Positions 25,238-33,051 of a DNA stretch of 64,000 nucleotides are shown one piece after another. The DNA lies in assembly GCA_016290135.1 (NCBI GenBank), contig JAEESW010000003.1, positions 82,058-146,057 of the forward strand, written 5' to 3'. The translations under genes and the position numbers were made by a program. Numbering within the stretch: the stretch's first letter is position 1; each line of letters starts with the position of its first letter. The DNA comes from a bacterium (GTDB lineage Bacteria > UBP6 > UBA1177). The notes under the pieces were generated by a model. It saw only the letters and a program-made list of their open reading frames with translations. It was not told where the DNA came from and searched no databases.

Positions 25238-25779
25238 AGGAACTTGCTCTGCATATTCTCGATATTCTTCAGAATTCGACCCGCGCAAAGGCGAAGAGAA
25301 TAGACCTCAACATTTTCGAGGACACTGTGAAAAATGTCTATTCGATAGAAATCAAGGACGACGGCTGCGGGATGTCGCCGGAACTTCTGGCGAAAGTGAC
25401 GGATCCTTTCACGACAAGCCGCACGACACGAAAAGTCGGGCTCGGTGTTCCGCTTTTCAAACACACGGCGGAGCAGAGCGGCGGACATCTTGAAATAACT
25501 TCGCAGGAAGGAGTCGGAACTGTCATCAAGGCGACGATGCAGCACGACAACATCGACAGACCGATACTGGGGAGCGTTGCGGCGGTCTTCGTCCAGACGG
25601 TCGCTTCAAATCCCGAGATCCGCTTTGTCTACACCCACACCAAAAACGGAAAAAGCTACGTTTTCGACACCAAAGAAGTCAACGAGGCTCTTGACGGAAT
25701 GCCGATCCAAAGCCCCGAAGTCATCAACTATCTTATCAGCATGATAAATGAAAATCTCAAAGAGATCGGCGTGAACTGA
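25234..25779 (+). CDS. Histidine-kinase-like ATPase (HATPase_c), hydrogenase-linked
   Basis: A 181-residue GHKL ATPase without a phosphorylated histidine or sensor domain. N-box LHILDILQNSTRAKA, G1 KDDGCGM and the lid PFTTSRTTRKVGLGVPLFKHTAEQSGG are clear in residues 1-90. The C-terminal 80 residues (from about 105) are a family-specific extension of unknown role. It is the third gene of the DRTGG-PHP-HATPase set; the complete set recurs next to hydrogenase genes in other anaerobes, so a shared signalling function is likely. The gene is translationally coupled to the PHP gene. Confidence 0.85.
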   Translation: MKELALHILDILQNSTRAKAKRIDLNIFEDTVKNVYSIEIKDDGCGMSPELLAKVTDPFTTSRTTRKVGLGVPLFKHTAEQSGGHLEITSQEGVGTVIKATMQHDNIDRPILGSVAAVFVQTVASNPEIRFVYTHTKNGKSYVFDTKEVNEALDGMPIQSPEVINYLISMINENLKEIGVN

Positions 25780-25839
25780 TTGATTTTACTGACAGTTAGT
25801 TTTGACTAATTCTGATAAAAAATTTTTTTCACTGAAAAT

Positions 25840-25866
25840 TTGACTTTCATCCTTTTAATATTGTAT
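25840..25866 (+). promoter_or_regulatory. Candidate promoter of hydCBA
   Basis: TTGACT (25840-25845) is followed after 15 bp by TTGTAT (25861-25866), or after 16 bp by TGTATG. It sits in a 151-bp gap that separates the regulatory genes from hydC, leaving a leader of about 60 nt. Confidence 0.4.
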
Positions 25867-25930
25867 GGTTCGCCGCGGTTTATTAGTAATTTGAGAGTTT
25901 CTTTATTTTCAGACAAGGAGGCTTGTTAGT

Positions 25931-26410
25931 ATGGCAACGATTAAAATCAATTCTCAGTATTTGAAAGAGATCAAAGAAGTTTGCGCTTCTTTCAATTACG
26001 AGAAAGGACAGCTTATCAATGTCCTTAAAAAGACTCAGGAAAAGATCGGTTACCTTCCGGCAGAAGTCCAGATGGTCATCGCGGAAGAGCTTAAAGTTCC
26101 GGTCGCAAAAGTTTACGGTGTAGTTTCATTCTACTCGTTCTTCACAATGGTTCCGAAGGGAAAACATCCGATTTCGATCTGCCTTGGAACGGCTTGCTAC
26201 GTCAGAGGCGCAGAAGGCATCCTTCACGAAGTCGAAAGAATTCTTGGCATCAAGCCCGGCGAAGTTACCCCGGACGGTCTTTTCTCGCTTGACTGCCTCA
26301 GATGTGTCGGCGCATGCGGTCTCGCTCCGGTTATTTTGATCGGCGAAAAAGTTTATCCGCGCGTAACGCCGAATCAGGTTAAAGCAATCCTTGACGAATA
26401 CAGAAAGTAG
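25931..26410 (+). CDS. hydC: NADH-type bifurcating [FeFe]-hydrogenase subunit HydC (NuoE-like)
   Basis: A 159-residue thioredoxin-fold [2Fe-2S] protein of the NuoE/HydC family. The N-terminal helical part (residues 1-75) precedes the four cluster Cys, CLGTAC (C-x4-C, near residue 92) and CVGAC (C-x3-C, near residue 134). It carries electrons between HydB and HydA in the bifurcating enzyme, which couples H2 formation to NADH and reduced ferredoxin. A strong AAGGAGG lies 11 bp before ATG. It is followed by a second thioredoxin-like [2Fe-2S] gene, hydB and hydA, the standard HydABC order. Confidence 0.93.
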   Translation: MATIKINSQYLKEIKEVCASFNYEKGQLINVLKKTQEKIGYLPAEVQMVIAEELKVPVAKVYGVVSFYSFFTMVPKGKHPISICLGTACYVRGAEGILHEVERILGIKPGEVTPDGLFSLDCLRCVGACGLAPVILIGEKVYPRVTPNQVKAILDEYRK

Positions 26411-26419
26411 GAGGGTAAA

Positions 26420-26809
26420 ATGGCAGTAAAATCACTTGCTGATCTCAAAAAAATGAGCTCGGAATTCAAAAACACCGTTTCTCTCAGAGAGAACGGAGAC
26501 AATGTCGATTCCCTTATCCAGATCAAAGTCGCTATGGCTACATGCGGAATCGCAAGCGGCGCAAAAGAAGTTATGGATTTCTACCTTGAAGAACTCGACA
26601 AACAGGGAATCAAGGCGGTTGTAACCCAGACAGGCTGCATGGGATACTGCTATGCAGAACCGACGATCGAAGTTAAACTTCCCGGCAAAGATCCTATCGT
26701 TTTCGGTCATGTAAATGTCGAAAAAGCTAGCGAAATTCTTGAAAAATACATCAAGAACGGCGAGCTCGTAGAAGGTATCATCCCGGTTAATTACGAAACG
26801 GTTAAATAA
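26420..26809 (+). CDS. Thioredoxin-like [2Fe-2S] ferredoxin of the Hyd complex
   Basis: A 129-residue protein with a thioredoxin-like [2Fe-2S] ferredoxin fold. Cluster Cys appear in MATCGIASGA and QTGCMGYCYAEP. It corresponds to the small subunit often called HydD or NuoE-like protein that lies between hydC and hydB in bacterial bifurcating hydrogenase operons. It probably adds a redox centre or docks on HydB. It is 9 bp after hydC, with GGAGG before the ATG. Confidence 0.85.
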   Translation: MAVKSLADLKKMSSEFKNTVSLRENGDNVDSLIQIKVAMATCGIASGAKEVMDFYLEELDKQGIKAVVTQTGCMGYCYAEPTIEVKLPGKDPIVFGHVNVEKASEILEKYIKNGELVEGIIPVNYETVK

Positions 26810-26821
26810 GGGAGTTTGAGC

Positions 26822-28618
26822 ATGACACATTACAGATTTCATATTCTCTGCTGCGGCGGTACAGGCTGCAAAGCTTCGAACAGCGCAGGCATAGTAAGAA
26901 AATTCGAAGCCGTTCTTAAAGAAAAGAACATCAACGATGTCCAGGTCATCACCACAGGCTGCTTCGGCTTCTGCGAAAAAGGCCCCATCGTTAAAATACT
27001 TCCCGACAACACTTTCTATGTTCAGGTCAAGGAAGAAGATGTCGAGAACATCGTAAATGAACATATTATTAAAGGTAGAAAGGTCGAGAGACTTCTCTAC
27101 ACCGACCCGAAAGCAAACGCTCACATTGCCGATTCGAAACACATGGGTTTCTATAAGAAGCAGATGAGAGTCGCTCTTAGAAACTGCGGTTTCATCAACC
27201 CTGAAGACATCCGTGAATACATCGCAAGAGACGGCTACGCTGCTCTTGGTAAAGTCCTTTCCGAAATGACTCCGGAACAGGCTATCGAAGAAATGAAAAA
27301 GTCAGGGCTCCGCGGCAGAGGCGGCGCAGGTTTCCCGACCGGCAAAAAATGGGAACTTGCAAGAACACTTGTTCCGAACGCTGAACAGAAATACGTCATC
27401 TGCAACGCTGACGAAGGCGACCCGGGTGCATTCATGGACAGATCGATACTCGAAGGCGACCCGCACTCGATCATCGAAGCTATGGCTATCTGCGGATACT
27501 GCATCGGCGCAACGAAAGGTCTTGTATACATCAGAGCTGAATATCCGCTTGCAATCAGAAGACTTCAGATCGCTATCGACCAGGCTCGTGAATACGGTCT
27601 TCTCGGCAAAGACATCATGGGAACCGGTTTCGAGTTCGACATCGAGCTCAGATACGGCGCAGGCGCATTCGTATGCGGCGAAGAAACAGCTCTTATCCAC
27701 TCGATGGAAGGCCAGAGAGGCGAACCGACAATCAAACCTCCGTTCCCTGCTGTAAAAGGCTACAACGGAATGCCCTCCAACGTAAACAACGTCGAAACTT
27801 TCGCTAACGTTCCCGTCATCTACCTCAAGGGTGCTGACTGGTTCAGCAAGATCGGAACCGAAAAATCGAAAGGTACGAAGGTTTTCGCGCTTGCCGGCAA
27901 GATCAACAACGTCGGTCTTATCGAAGTTCCGATGGGAACGACTCTCCGCGAGATCATTTATGAGATCGGCGGCGGAATCAAAGGCGGCAAGAAATTCAAA
28001 GCTGTTCAGACCGGCGGACCTTCGGGCGGCTGCCTGACAGAAAAACACCTTGACACTCCGGTTGACTATGAGAGCCTTGCTGCGGCTAAATCGATCATGG
28101 GTTCCGGCGGTATGATCGTCATGGACGAAGACAACTGCATGGTTTCGATCGCAAAATTCTACCTCGACTTCACAGTCGACGAATCCTGCGGCAAATGCAC
28201 TCCGTGCCGTGTCGGCAACAAGAGAATGAACGAGATCCTCGACAAGATAATCAAAGGCAACGGAACTATGGAAGATCTTGATACCCTCAAGAATCTTGCA
28301 AACGTCATCAAAGACACCGCTCTCTGCGGACTTGGTCAGACGGCTCCGAACCCCGTTATTTCGACTCTTGACAACTTCTACGATGAGTATCTCGCTCACG
28401 TAAAAGACAAAAAATGCCCGGCCGGACAGTGCAAAGACCTTCTCAGCTATGTCATCAATCCTGAGAAATGCATGGGCTGCACGGCATGCGCAAGAAAATG
28501 TCCTGTCAATGCGATTACCGGCACTGTCAAACAGCCGCACAAAATCGACCAGGAAAAATGTATCAAATGCGGAACATGCATCGATACATGTAAATTTGGC
28601 GCAATTAGCAAACAGTAG
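26822..28618 (+). CDS. hydB: Bifurcating [FeFe]-hydrogenase subunit HydB (NuoF-like)
   Basis: A 598-residue flavoprotein that binds NAD(H) and FMN and is the likely electron-splitting subunit. Domain order: N-terminal thioredoxin-like [2Fe-2S] domain (residues 1-100, CCGGTGCKAS and TGCFGFC), NuoF core with the glycine-rich GLRGRGGAGFPTGKKW, NADEGDPGAFMDR and HSMEGQRGEP loops, SLBB-like and [4Fe-4S] segment (CGKCTPCRVGNKRM), and a C-terminal ferredoxin domain with two clusters (CMGCTACARKCP, CIKCGTCIDTC). I chose ATG 26822 after GGGAG over a TTG two codons earlier. It lies directly upstream of hydA. Confidence 0.96.
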   Translation: MTHYRFHILCCGGTGCKASNSAGIVRKFEAVLKEKNINDVQVITTGCFGFCEKGPIVKILPDNTFYVQVKEEDVENIVNEHIIKGRKVERLLYTDPKANAHIADSKHMGFYKKQMRVALRNCGFINPEDIREYIARDGYAALGKVLSEMTPEQAIEEMKKSGLRGRGGAGFPTGKKWELARTLVPNAEQKYVICNADEGDPGAFMDRSILEGDPHSIIEAMAICGYCIGATKGLVYIRAEYPLAIRRLQIAIDQAREYGLLGKDIMGTGFEFDIELRYGAGAFVCGEETALIHSMEGQRGEPTIKPPFPAVKGYNGMPSNVNNVETFANVPVIYLKGADWFSKIGTEKSKGTKVFALAGKINNVGLIEVPMGTTLREIIYEIGGGIKGGKKFKAVQTGGPSGGCLTEKHLDTPVDYESLAAAKSIMGSGGMIVMDEDNCMVSIAKFYLDFTVDESCGKCTPCRVGNKRMNEILDKIIKGNGTMEDLDTLKNLANVIKDTALCGLGQTAPNPVISTLDNFYDEYLAHVKDKKCPAGQCKDLLSYVINPEKCMGCTACARKCPVNAITGTVKQPHKIDQEKCIKCGTCIDTCKFGAISKQ

Positions 28619-28633
28619 GCAATGGAGAAACAC

Positions 28634-30412
28634 ATGGATATGATTAAAATTACAATCGACGGTAGAGTTTACGAAGTCGAGAACGGAATAACGGTTCTTG
28701 AAGCCGCAAGAAGAAACGGCATCAAAATCCCGACGCTCTGCCACATGAATCTTAAACCGATCAACTTTGTAAACAAGCCCGCTTCCTGCCGTGTTTGTGT
28801 CGTCGAAATGGAAGGCGGAAAAGGAAACCTTGTTCCGGCTTGTGCTACGGACGTTAGAGACGGTATGGTCATCAAAACGACATCCGCAAGAGTTCTCAAC
28901 GCAAGAAAGACAATCGTAGAACTTCTTCTTTCCGACCATCCGAATGATTGTCTCCAGTGCGCGAAATCGGGTGACTGCGAACTTCAGAGCCTCGCAGCAA
29001 CGCTCGGCATCCGCGAGATCCCGTTCAAAGGTATCCAGTCAACATACAAAAAGGACAGCACCCTTTCGGTTTACCGTGATGTAGACAAATGCATCATGTG
29101 CCGCCGCTGCGAGTCGATGTGCTCGAACATCCAGAGCGTCGGCGCTCTTTCGGCTGTTCACCGCGGTTTCCCGGCAGTTGTAGCTCCCGCATTCGAAGCT
29201 GCTCTCGGCGAATCCTCATGTGTAAACTGCGGACAGTGCGTTCAGGTCTGCCCGGTAGGCGCTCTTACACTCGTTGACAACATCGGCGATGTCGTAAAAG
29301 CTCTCAACGACCCGACCAAAACAGTCGTCGTTCAGACAGCTCCGGCAGTCAGAGTCGCTCTCGGCGAAGAGTTCGGCATGGAACCCGGAACGATCGTTAC
29401 CGGCAAAATGGCTGCTGCTCTCAGAAGACTCGGCTTCAACTATGTATTCGATACCGACTGGTCTGCTGACCTTACCATCATGGAAGAAGGAACTGAGTTC
29501 CTCGGCCGTGTAAAGAAATTCCTCGCTGGTGACAAGGATGTCAAACTTCCGCTCTTCACATCATGCTGCCCGGCTTGGGTAACATTCTATGAGAAGAATT
29601 TCCCGGATCTTCTTGACTACCCGTCAACCGCTAAATCTCCGCAGGGTATGTTCGGCGCAGTCGCAAAGAACTACTTCGCTAACAAAATTGGCGTAAAACG
29701 TGAAGATATGGTCGTTGTTTCCATCATGCCGTGCCTTGCTAAGAAGAGCGAAGTTGCACGTCCTGAACTCGGAAACGGCAAAGATCAGGATGTCGATTTC
29801 TCGTTGACCACACGTGAGCTCGCTCACATGATCAAACAGTACAATATCGACCTCAAAGAACTTCCGGAAGAGGATTTCGATTCTCCGCTCGGACAGTCCA
29901 CAGGTGCAGCTGTTATCTTCGGAGCTACAGGCGGCGTTATGGAAGCTGCTCTTCGTACCGCTTACGAAGTTCATACCGGCAAGACCCTTCCGAAGGTCGA
30001 CTTCATGGAAGTCCGTGGTCTTGAAGGCCTCAAAGAAGCTGTTATCGACGTTGACGGTCTTCCTGTCAAAGTCGCTGTTTGCTACGGCCTCGGCAACGCA
30101 CGCAAACTCATGGAAGAAGTCCGCGCAGGCAACCCGAACGGCTATCACTTCATCGAAGTCATGGCTTGCACAGGCGGCTGCATCGGCGGCGCAGGTCAGC
30201 CCTACCATCACGGCAACGGCGAAATCATCGCTAAACGTATGGAAGCTACCTACCGTGAAGACGCTGGCAAACCGATCAGAAAGTCTCACGAGAACCCGGA
30301 TATCATCGCGATCTACAAAGAGTACTACGGTGAGCCGAACAGCCATCTTGCACACGAACAGCTTCATACTCACTACATTGACAAGAGCGTAAAAATCGAA
30401 GAAGTCAAGTAG
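28634..30412 (+). CDS. hydA: Bifurcating [FeFe]-hydrogenase catalytic subunit HydA
   Basis: A 592-residue catalytic subunit. From the N-terminus: a [2Fe-2S] plant-type ferredoxin domain (Cys near 36, 52, 55, 70), a His-Cys [4Fe-4S] site (HPNDCLQCAKSGDC), two [4Fe-4S] motifs (CIMCRRCESMC, CVNCGQCVQVCP), and the H-domain with intact motifs TSCCPAW, MPCLAKKSE and VMACTGGCIGGAGQP, plus a C-terminal small-subunit-like part. All H-cluster ligands and the proton-relay Cys are present. I chose ATG 28634, six bases after GGAG. The hydEFG maturases are not in this window. A strong terminator follows. Confidence 0.96.
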   Translation: MDMIKITIDGRVYEVENGITVLEAARRNGIKIPTLCHMNLKPINFVNKPASCRVCVVEMEGGKGNLVPACATDVRDGMVIKTTSARVLNARKTIVELLLSDHPNDCLQCAKSGDCELQSLAATLGIREIPFKGIQSTYKKDSTLSVYRDVDKCIMCRRCESMCSNIQSVGALSAVHRGFPAVVAPAFEAALGESSCVNCGQCVQVCPVGALTLVDNIGDVVKALNDPTKTVVVQTAPAVRVALGEEFGMEPGTIVTGKMAAALRRLGFNYVFDTDWSADLTIMEEGTEFLGRVKKFLAGDKDVKLPLFTSCCPAWVTFYEKNFPDLLDYPSTAKSPQGMFGAVAKNYFANKIGVKREDMVVVSIMPCLAKKSEVARPELGNGKDQDVDFSLTTRELAHMIKQYNIDLKELPEEDFDSPLGQSTGAAVIFGATGGVMEAALRTAYEVHTGKTLPKVDFMEVRGLEGLKEAVIDVDGLPVKVAVCYGLGNARKLMEEVRAGNPNGYHFIEVMACTGGCIGGAGQPYHHGNGEIIAKRMEATYREDAGKPIRKSHENPDIIAIYKEYYGEPNSHLAHEQLHTHYIDKSVKIEEVK

Positions 30413-30437
30413 TTGACTCAAGTTTGATCCACTTTCC

Positions 30438-30465
30438 AGCCCCGGTCCGCCGGGGCTTTTTTTTT
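30438..30465 (+). terminator. Strong intrinsic terminator after hydA
   Basis: The stem AGCCCCGG / CCGGGGCT (30438-30445 and 30450-30457) with a 4-nt loop is followed by eight further T. It ends the hyd operon 25 bp past the stop codon. Confidence 0.92.
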
Positions 30466-30470
30466 GCTCT

Positions 30471-30529
30471 GCGCCGCCAATCTTGTCGATATACCGAGAT
30501 ATCGTTATTTCGTAATCTCGACACGGCGC
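30471..30529. repeat. Intergenic element B: five 8-bp CG units between GC inverted repeats
   Basis: Flanks GCGCCG (30471-30476) and CGGCGC (30524-30529). The core 30481-30520 is five 8-bp units ending in CG, such as TCTTGTCG, AGATATCG and TTATTTCG. It lies between the hyd terminator and the promoter of the next lipoprotein gene. The unit order matches element C at 42668. Confidence 0.85.
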
Positions 30530-30534
30530 GAATG

Positions 30535-30562
30535 TTGTTTTTTTCCTGATTTTCTTTAAAAT
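30535..30562 (+). promoter_or_regulatory. Promoter of the 30594 lipoprotein gene
   Basis: TTGTTT (30535-30540), 16 bp, TAAAAT (30557-30562), directly after element B and 31 bp before the start codon. Confidence 0.55.
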
Positions 30563-30593
30563 TCCGGTGTTTTTGATTTTGTTGGAGAAAAAG

Positions 30594-32990
30594 ATGAAAA
30601 AAATCATCATTTTGATTATTTTTATTGCTGCGGTTTTTATGACTGCAGGTTGCGGCAATTCTTCTTCGGGAGGTAAACTTCCGGAAGGAAACGATGATGA
30701 CAGTCTGCACGGAGAGAGCGGAAAAGACGAAGATGAAGAAGAAACCGAAGACGAAGATTATATAGTTTATCCTGCGACGAATGAAGCCTTTGTGTGCCGG
30801 AATTTCGATTCGTGCTATGACAACGAAGGTGAAATAGTTTGCCCTGAATACGGAGAGAAATTTTACGGTCAGGATGCGCAGTATTCAAAGCGCGGCTTCT
30901 GCACTAAAAGACATTTTTCGGTAAAGTCAGATGTGGAAAACGAAAAAGTGACAATTGACAACTATACCGGACTGGAGTGGACTTCTTCATTTCTTCCCGA
31001 AAGAACTTGGAAAGAGGCCTCTGATTCCTGCAAAAATCTTGAATACGGCGGTTTCAGCGACTGGCGGCTTCCCACTCTTCCGGAAGCTTTTACTATTGCC
31101 GGATTGAACGATGAAGAGGCGGCAGAAAGCGGTTTTGAATATCGGCAGAACAGTTCCGATGATCTTTATTTTTGGACTTTATCATCGGATTATTCCGACT
31201 ATTCGGGCAATTATTACCCGTATATTATCAAAGACCACAACGATTCAGGAGAGGGGTCCGTATATGATGTTGAAACAACTATTGCACAGCAGGATGAGAC
31301 ACACATCCTGCGTTGTGTCCGAGGCGAAAAGTATGATACTTATTCATTGCTTATAACGAAAAGTATAGCCGGAGACGAGGTTCTGGAAGGATCCAGTTAC
31401 AAATTGCTGTGGCAGAAAAATCTTGAGACGGAAAAAAACTGGAAAGAAGCTCTTTCCTACTGCGAAAATCTTGAATATGCAGGGTTCAGCGACTGGAGAT
31501 TGCCGAGCATAAACGAACTTTTCACGATGTATAATTACGAAATCAGAAAATTTGCAGTGGAAATTACCGCTTATCCTTATATTTTCTGGTCTTCTTCGAC
31601 AAAGATCGGATCCCCTGAAGAGGCTTATATCTTTTCAGCGCTCGGAGGTTACACCGAAACCCGGGAAAAAAATATAGGATACGGGACTTTCTGCGTCAGA
31701 GGCGGCGGACTTTGCGAGGGCGGCTTTTTCTGGAACGGCGAAGGATGCGTCGAAGATCCGTGCAGATCAGATCCGTGCAAAGATATTGAAAACGCTTTGG
31801 ACGAGTGTTTCCCGAAAAGTGCGAAAAGATACCGCTGCGCCTGTGCTGAAGGTTTTTTCTGGGACGGAAAAAAGTGTGCAAGCCCATGCAAAGCCGATTC
31901 GTGCGAAGAGGGTGAAATTTGCATCGCGGAAAACCTCAAAACATATTATTGCAAGAAGTGCCGTGAAGGATATCGCTTGGGGTCTGACGGCAAAAAGTGC
32001 GAAAAAATCGATGTCTCAAAAAATATCTGCACGGGGCAGAAGCTCTGTTACAAAAAAGAAAATTATAAATCTACAAGTAAAGGAGCAAAAGATTACGAAA
32101 TGCCGTGCGCCGAAGAAGGGGAAGAACTTTTCGGGCAGGATTCGCAGTATGCAGGCAGAACCTGCACGCCTCTAAAGTTCACTTCGTCAGGCGGAATTAT
32201 AGCAGAACACGCTACAGGTCTTAAATGGATCTCAACTGAAAAACAGCTGAAGTACGAGGATGCAAAAGCGTACTGCGAAAATCTTGGAGAGGGATGGCGG
32301 TTGCCCGAGATATGGGAACTTGTGAACCTTGTCGATACAAACGATTACAGCGGTCCTAAATTCTGGTCTGATTTGGGAATAAGCGCTTACCGCCTGATGT
32401 CAGGGACTTTGTACGGAGAAAATGTTCTGGCGGTTTGGATCGGTATGACTAAAGTGTATTCCACCGACTATGAAATGGATTTTATATGCGTGAAAGGAGA
32501 AAAACAGGAGCATTCTTCAAAGTTTGAAATATCGGAAAACAACGGAGAGGAAACAGTGAAAGACCACGCAACCGATCTTGTCTGGCAGAAGTCGAACGCT
32601 CCGTCACCGCTGAATTGGGCAGATGCTCTTGCCTACTGCGAGAATCTTGAATATGCAGGCTTTGCAGACTGGAGACTGCCTAACAGAAACGAGCTTTTTT
32701 CACTCGTAAACTATGAAAAACCGGATATGGCCACCTATTTTCCTGATATGGACAAGTTGAATTCCGTTTTCTGGAGTTCCACAACCAATATTGCAACAAC
32801 GGACGATTGTTTGAGAAAAGTGCGCGATTACGGGGACGACGACGATTATTATGATGACGAGTATGATGATGATGACGAGTATGATTACTATTATTATGAC
32901 AACGAAGCGTGGTATGTGAACTTCAAGGAAGGAATTGTTGGTCGGGAAGACAAGGGAGAAAACTACATTAGTGTAAAATGTGTGAGATAA
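30594..32990 (+). CDS. Lipoprotein with several DUF1566 domains and EGF-like Cys modules
   Basis: A 798-residue lipoprotein. Signal peptide with lipobox MTAGC (Cys21), ATG 30594 after GGAG. An acidic tether follows to about residue 60. Four DUF1566/Lcl_C units can be seen, each with the hallmark Trp-Arg-Leu-Pro: GFSDWRLPTLPEAF (near 160), GFSDWRLPSINELF (near 305), GWRLPEIWELV (near 568) and GFADWRLPNRNELF (near 690). Between units 2 and 3 are Cys-rich EGF-like modules (about 380-480). Near the end a run of Asp and Tyr (about 746-770) interrupts the last unit, encoded by near-perfect trinucleotide repeats. Likely a surface adhesion or binding protein, role unproven. Confidence 0.85.
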   Translation: MKKIIILIIFIAAVFMTAGCGNSSSGGKLPEGNDDDSLHGESGKDEDEEETEDEDYIVYPATNEAFVCRNFDSCYDNEGEIVCPEYGEKFYGQDAQYSKRGFCTKRHFSVKSDVENEKVTIDNYTGLEWTSSFLPERTWKEASDSCKNLEYGGFSDWRLPTLPEAFTIAGLNDEEAAESGFEYRQNSSDDLYFWTLSSDYSDYSGNYYPYIIKDHNDSGEGSVYDVETTIAQQDETHILRCVRGEKYDTYSLLITKSIAGDEVLEGSSYKLLWQKNLETEKNWKEALSYCENLEYAGFSDWRLPSINELFTMYNYEIRKFAVEITAYPYIFWSSSTKIGSPEEAYIFSALGGYTETREKNIGYGTFCVRGGGLCEGGFFWNGEGCVEDPCRSDPCKDIENALDECFPKSAKRYRCACAEGFFWDGKKCASPCKADSCEEGEICIAENLKTYYCKKCREGYRLGSDGKKCEKIDVSKNICTGQKLCYKKENYKSTSKGAKDYEMPCAEEGEELFGQDSQYAGRTCTPLKFTSSGGIIAEHATGLKWISTEKQLKYEDAKAYCENLGEGWRLPEIWELVNLVDTNDYSGPKFWSDLGISAYRLMSGTLYGENVLAVWIGMTKVYSTDYEMDFICVKGEKQEHSSKFEISENNGEETVKDHATDLVWQKSNAPSPLNWADALAYCENLEYAGFADWRLPNRNELFSLVNYEKPDMATYFPDMDKLNSVFWSSTTNIATTDDCLRKVRDYGDDDDYYDDEYDDDDEYDYYYYDNEAWYVNFKEGIVGREDKGENYISVKCVR
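32835..32908. repeat. Trinucleotide-rich Asp/Tyr tract inside a lipoprotein gene
   Basis: The coding strand is built almost only of GAT, GAC, GAG, TAT and TAC codons, giving an Asp/Tyr-rich insert in the last DUF1566 unit of the 30594 gene. The frame is kept. Confidence 0.7.
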
Positions 32991-33051
32991 CGGTTTTTTA
33001 GAGCTTGCAAAAGGTTCTGCAATCACACTGGTTTTGATTTTTGAGGAAAAA

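Noticed and set aside
27302..28939. 545-codon antisense frame over hydB/hydA
   Set aside because: It is the shadow of strongly biased codon use in hydB and hydA; the plus-strand genes have full family motifs.
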